Shown here: piece by piece, positions 59,254-64,000 of the stretch | Position numbering within the stretch: the stretch's first letter is position 1 | Layout: each line of letters starts with the position of its first letter | The notes under the pieces: generated by a model | Told to the model about the DNA's origin: nothing | The model's database searches: none | What the model saw: the letters and a program-made list of their open reading frames with translations, nothing else | Assembly (NCBI GenBank): GCA_950295325.1 | Contig: OX485807.1 | Location: 33,512,440-33,576,439 of the forward strand | Reading direction: 5' to 3' | From: Polytrichum commune | Taxonomy: Eukaryota; Streptophyta; Polytrichopsida; Polytrichales; Polytrichaceae | DNA: 64,000 bases | Position numbers and translations under genes: made by a program

Positions 59254-61139
59254 AATCAAAATGGTTGACATGAAAGTAGGAATGCAAACTTATGTGAATC
59301 CTTTGCTAACTGAGAAGAATGCACCCAAACATTGTATGTTAGGTTGCCATGGAAGAAGTGAATTTACAACAACAAGATAAACACCATGTGTTTGAAGAAT
59401 AAAATATTTTTTAAATAAGCAAGGGTTGAGTAATTGAGGGTGATTTGATGTGGAGCTTGCATGCATTATTGGTATGATGTTAAATGTTTGGATTGTAATG
59501 TATAATACAAATTTAGATGACATTGGATGTTGCATAATATGCAATACAAACAACTAAAAGAAGCTTAAATTATTGCATATGCTTTTGAGGTTGTACAGTC
59601 AAATGAGTCTGATTTTTCACATTTTTACATGGTGAGGATCAACTTTATGTTGGTTTAATGAAGGTTTAATAACAAATCATTAAAAAATACATCGATGACT
59701 CAAATTATATCACAAATGAACATTATTAACCTTGCTAATGGTACATACATGAGTTGGAGGGAAGTAAGAATGATTAAACAATCAATAATGGTTGTGGACA
59801 ATGCATAACTCCTTCTCGCAATACAAATGATCAATTTCAAGTTAAATTATAAGATTGTGCATTAGGCATAACTGCATCATGTGTAGATAATATACATCAC
59901 ACAATCCAGTTGTACCCTACTTTAGTTGAATGAAACTTGGATGGGTGTATGCCAAAAATCTAATGTATAATGTGGAATAACTTGATCTCAATGCTTTTAG
60001 GAATTACCACAAATTGAAAATTATAAACTTGAACCGATTTTTTCTAAAAAAATTGCAAGACACAAAAAAGGTTGTGTCATATCCAATGAATTGTGTCTTT
60101 ATTTTGAGGTTATCATGAAAAAACAACTTAGTCCGTGTCTAAGAATCCACATTAGCAATCACATTTGCTCTTCAAAACATGAGCTATTAATTGGCATCAT
60201 CTGAGTACTCCTCAACGTGTCGCTATGAATGCCATCACTAGATGTGGAGTGTGGTTGTGCCACTAGGATTTGAACTAGGATTCTATGTATATGGATGCGG
60301 AGAGGCGCAAGAAGATCAACATCGAACTCGAACAAAAACGCCTTATATTGCCACCTCATAAGAGGCATAGGGCATTTAACTTAGCTTTCGGTGAATTTGT
60401 AGAATTCATGAAGAAGATGAGCATGGGCTTGAGCTTAAAGCTCTTCGTGTATCACGCTTTAATCACAAGTTGTGAACTATGAGAGTCAAGGCAATTATAG
60501 ACACTCATATATTGTTAGTCGCGGAGATGGAGGATGTAAGGAACACTTTGCCTTGTTGTAGGAACAAATGAATCACATTGAATGAAGGATTCGCACGGGT
60601 AGATCATTCTAAGGCATTTTTGTGCACCACGTGCGGCTGGGGTTTTTTTTGTTTTGGGGCTATTTACCTTCAAGGGCTGAATTAAAGCCTCCCTATAATT
60701 ACTTAAATTTCAAAAATGGCCCATTTGTTTGCACCCTTCCATGACTTATATTGTCCAAGTCACTGTAATTTTTTGTACTCTATATTCCTTTTAACGACGG
60801 CGCATTCCCTTTTCATCCATTTTTGGACAGATGGAAATCCCAATTATCATCCATCCCCATGAGTCCTAAACCCATTTACATACCATACTAAATATACCTT
60901 CTAGGATCCTTATCTTCAGCCCCTATATTCATTTTACAAAAAAATAATGGCCCACATTTTATGTCCATCTAACTTGCTTATAATGGGATTGTCTACATTT
61001 AATGGCCCCTTCATTATTTGGAATTCCTTTATAAATTTTATTTCAAATGATTTTAATCCTCTCTATATTATGCCACACGTCGTTTTTAAAATGCATTAAG
61101 TGATCTATCCGTGAGGATTCGTACAACAAAGCTGTAATT
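59254..61139. other. Intergenic
   Basis: 60285-60640 has two overlapping coding-like frames (a Lys/Arg-rich one, then one with MEDVRNTLPCCRNK and CTTCGWG) that I cannot assign to a family. The rest is AT-rich and shows nothing. Confidence 0.35.
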
Positions 61140-61349
61140 TTGCCTCTCATGGCCGAAGTAATGATAAGAATTGATGAGATGACTGCTTCGTCGTTAATTG
61201 TGAATGAAGGATTTGTTGCTTATTCTCGAGCGGTTTTTGATTATGTAGAGAAATTGTACAACACTCCAAATAGGTACCAATCTTATATAGAAATTATGCA
61301 GCATGGGATATTGATCTCTAAAGTAGGCAACATTTGTCATGATGCTTAA
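61140..61349 (+). pseudogene. Possible PAH-like (SIN3-type) fragment
   Basis: 69 codons including VAYSRAVFDYVEKLYNTPNR and YQSYIEIMQH. The spacing of aromatic and hydrophobic residues resembles a paired amphipathic helix (DALxYVxxVKxxFxxxPxxYxxFLxIM). No flanking exons were found. Identification is tentative. It could be part of an unknown gene or chance. Confidence 0.25.
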
Positions 61350-62686
61350 AATTTCATGAGGGCAATTTTTTTCTTCTTTTCAAATTATAACCTTGCGGAA
61401 GCAACCGTTCCAAGAATCCATCTCCAATAAAATGCATCGAATGAATCTAGGTGCTTGCACCAATTTATGTGCTCATTGTGTTGAAAACAATGTGAAATCT
61501 TCCATTTTCCTCTCAATTTTCAAATATACTTTATTTTAAAATGACTTGATGACTTTTTTTACAAGATGCACATGCACAATGGACTTGTTGTTGCTTTTTG
61601 AAAATTGTTGCACAAATTTGACATCTTTGTTAAATAATTTGTTTACCAAACCAACCTTAGAGCTCAATAAAAATGATATGGCATTGGTAGCTCAATCTTA
61701 TGGTGACTCTGGTCATTACCCATGTATCCTAGTAGCAACCTCTTGTAAAATATTTAGGCATACCCAACATTAGGTTTGGAAGTGGCATGCTCGCAACTAG
61801 TGGTAGCAAGTTTCACTCGAATAGCAATCAATTGCTCTAGTTGCTTCCTACTAATAACATACTACAAATCAAATAAACCAATAATTAAAAAAATCTTCAA
61901 AAAGTGTATTGTAAATTCTTGACGGTTGTGAAATACAACGCTTCAAATTATTTTGTATTTTTATTTATTTTCATTTACATTTATATCTTCCTGAAGTTGA
62001 ATGCCGCCTTTTGGTAGTCGACTTGGAGCAATCGACCTAGAATAGTTAGCTATTGTTCCACTATTGGTGGTAGTCAACAGAAAAATACAATCCAATTTTT
62101 TTGGACCATTACAAATTTTGATTTTTCCATTTTGTGTCCATTGAAGTTGACTACTAAATGATAGTGGACCACCATGTTGCCTGGAAAATAACAATCAACT
62201 TGATGGTTGACTAGGGAGTCAATCCGATCATTCTTCACGAGATGTGATGTTATCGAACGTAACATATGCCAACATTTAAAAACTAGTCTTTGAGTCTTTG
62301 AGTCTTTGGGTATTTGATGGTATTTTTGTTTTCAATACCATCCGGCTCTATATACCATGCAAGTACCTTCATACCTAGGCAAAATCGCCCTAGGATCAAT
62401 GCGGTTTAGAATGGTATCGACCCACATAATAATTCGGATTAACAAAGATTCTCTCACCTTGAGATACCCACTGTATATCAATCTTAGATGGTATTACAAT
62501 TTTCAAATTGTAGGTAGGTTCTTTGATACCATTATTGATGTTCGTTATTGATACCATGCATTCACCGGTATACCTACTAGGCCAACAGTGGTCCCAATTG
62601 CTATAGTGAAAATGCATTAGTGAACAATCAAAGTAAATTGAAATTGATTGGTCTCGGAAGTCGACTCTTGCAATTTGATATGCTCC
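61350..62686. other. Intergenic
   Basis: 61990-62260 resembles 10230-10600 in GTCGACT/CAATCGAC-rich composition. 62270-62610 contains repeated GATACCAT words. No gene. Confidence 0.4.
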
Positions 62687-63660
62687 TCACAAAATACATA
62701 TGTAGATTGATTTTTTTAGTTTTTTTTTTCTTAAAAAATAAAATTGATACTTACAAAATTTAAAGTGTGAGCTAGCACCCGGGGCATGTCCATCAATATG
62801 GTTTCCACAAAAACAATCAAGACAATTGCATATGGATTGGGAACCTTCATAATAGTACTCAACGACTTGGGCCCTCAAAATATAACAGTGGGATGCTAGG
62901 AGCTCAATTTGCATTTGAAGGCTTGACACACCGACCACTTTTAACACCATTTGTTGGATTCTCTGGTTGTAATAGTGTGAAAAGTGGTGGACCAACATCT
63001 ATTTCTCAACATAATTCCCAGCAATTTCATGGCTTGAAGCGGACGGAAACATTGATGTGATCAAGGCACGAGTCTCCCTGCGCAGCTTTTCAAGCATCCA
63101 ACTGTTATATTCTAAAGGCCCATGGAACGAGAGCTGAACGCTGAGTATTGTTAAGTCATCATTCACAACATGATGTGGATCGGGAGTGATTGGAAGGTAC
63201 ATTTCTGGGATAGTTGAATGGACACATCTCATGAGTGTGAAGGCGAATGTGATCAAGATGCAAAATAGGTTACACCTTGCGGCATGTAATCTCGTCTTGT
63301 ACAATAGTCACACTTCATGTAAGTATTACATCAGAAGTTCTGCTTTACTCTACAAATTGGCTGGGTTCAAGATGGAGATCTTGTACTACCTACTGGCCTG
63401 AACACTACGGCCTAATTCCTCCATGATGCACTTGTTTTGAAGGACCATTAATCTTCTACAATTTGCAATGGGCATCAAATTAGTCGACTCCTCCGCACAG
63501 GACATCGGAGATGAATTCGAATGTGATCCTGATACCTCACTCAGGTGATGCCCATTTTGATGCAGATGCAGAAGTGCCCCCAAAAAGGTGCGAACAAAAT
63601 TAGACCCCGACTTGCCTCCTCGTTGGACCTGGCTGATGGACTGAAGCACTTGAAGCCATT
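62687..63660 (-). other. Unassigned coding-like tracts, minus strand
   Basis: Three consecutive minus frames (63649-63386, 63304-62999, 62998-62687) have amino-acid composition more like protein than the surroundings, for example LEKLRRETRALITSMFPSAS and YYNQRIQQMVLKVVGVSSLQ. They might be exons or pseudo-exons of one gene running in from the right, but I recognise no family and did not find consistent splice sites. Confidence 0.25.
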
Positions 63661-63907
63661 CTTAATTACAGAAGGAATTAAGACCATTCAGCTACAACTT
63701 ACACTTAGATTACTGAACACACACCACCACCAACCTGATGATGGTGCTTAATTAACTGGCAGCCTTGAACCCCATGATATCGATCCTGATGTTGTCTACG
63801 GTTTACACCGTCTGATTAAATGGCCCAAAAAGGATGATGATTTACAATGCCATCCAGTTGAGTATGGGTGATCACTGTTCCGGGAGGTTTAGTCATTCAA
63901 GGAATTA

Positions 63908-64000
63908 CCACTGCTCGCACTCCCCGACCGTGAATAAAAGCGGCTGAAATTGGATGAGTTGTTTCGTGGCTTCTCCCCAGATCCATTTTCGTCTGCGGTG
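63908..64000 (-). other. Possible exon fragment at the window edge
   Basis: A minus-strand frame open from the edge reads RRKWIWGEATKQLIQFQPLL and FTVGECEQW, then meets a GTAATT donor-like site at 63908-63903. Family not recognised. Confidence 0.25.

Noticed and set aside
63700-64000. Possible plastid or mitochondrial DNA insert at the right edge
   Set aside because: None of the translations matched an organelle protein I could recognise.

Overview
The window looks like nuclear DNA of a land plant. The evidence is four intact, intron-containing housekeeping genes of plant type (CP12, SLU7, APC11, SCYL2), a plant-type one-domain VOC gene, and a dense background of plant transposable elements. 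CP12 rules out an animal or fungus. A pogo-superfamily DNA transposon, foldback elements and a tandem satellite suggest a TE-rich genome, possibly a non-flowering lineage, but the species cannot be named from this sequence. Gene models below were built by hand from protein similarity, GT-AG splice sites and reading-frame phase. No transcript evidence was available.

Layout. 1-12 kb is AT-rich intergenic DNA with a Harbinger-like MITE, a hAT transposase remnant, several MITE families and microsatellites. 12.2-14.3 kb holds a three-exon VOC-superfamily gene (minus strand). 16.2-21.5 kb is one pogo-type element with terminal inverted repeats, three 5' tandem repeats, a broken transposase and a nested insertion. 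22-28 kb holds degenerate LINE and Tigger/CENP-B-type fragments and long G or C homopolymers. 28-30.7 kb is a diverged tandem repeat of about 186 bp, split by a MITE, ending about 220 bp before CP12 (30,956-31,345, plus). 33.5-33.9 kb is an inverted DNA-level copy of part of SLU7. 36.4-37.3 kb is a BAHD acyltransferase pseudogene (minus).

Gene-rich block, 39-55.4 kb: SLU7 (minus, 9 exons, 540 aa) and APC11 (plus, 3 exons, about 85 aa) are divergent neighbours. SCYL2 (minus, 15 exons, 906 aa) converges on APC11. They act in separate basic processes: 3' splice-site selection, cell-cycle ubiquitin ligation and clathrin/vesicle trafficking. The 56-64 kb region is again repeat-rich, with a second Harbinger-like MITE, a clean tRNA-derived SINE with target-site duplications, and coding-like tracts I could not identify.

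I found no new biological system. The points most worth checking are the APC11 intron 1 splice junction (U12-like donor with a phase conflict), the duplicated exon-plus-intron fragments of SLU7 and SCYL2, the tandem repeats in front of the pogo transposase, and shared MITE families that link neighbouring introns.
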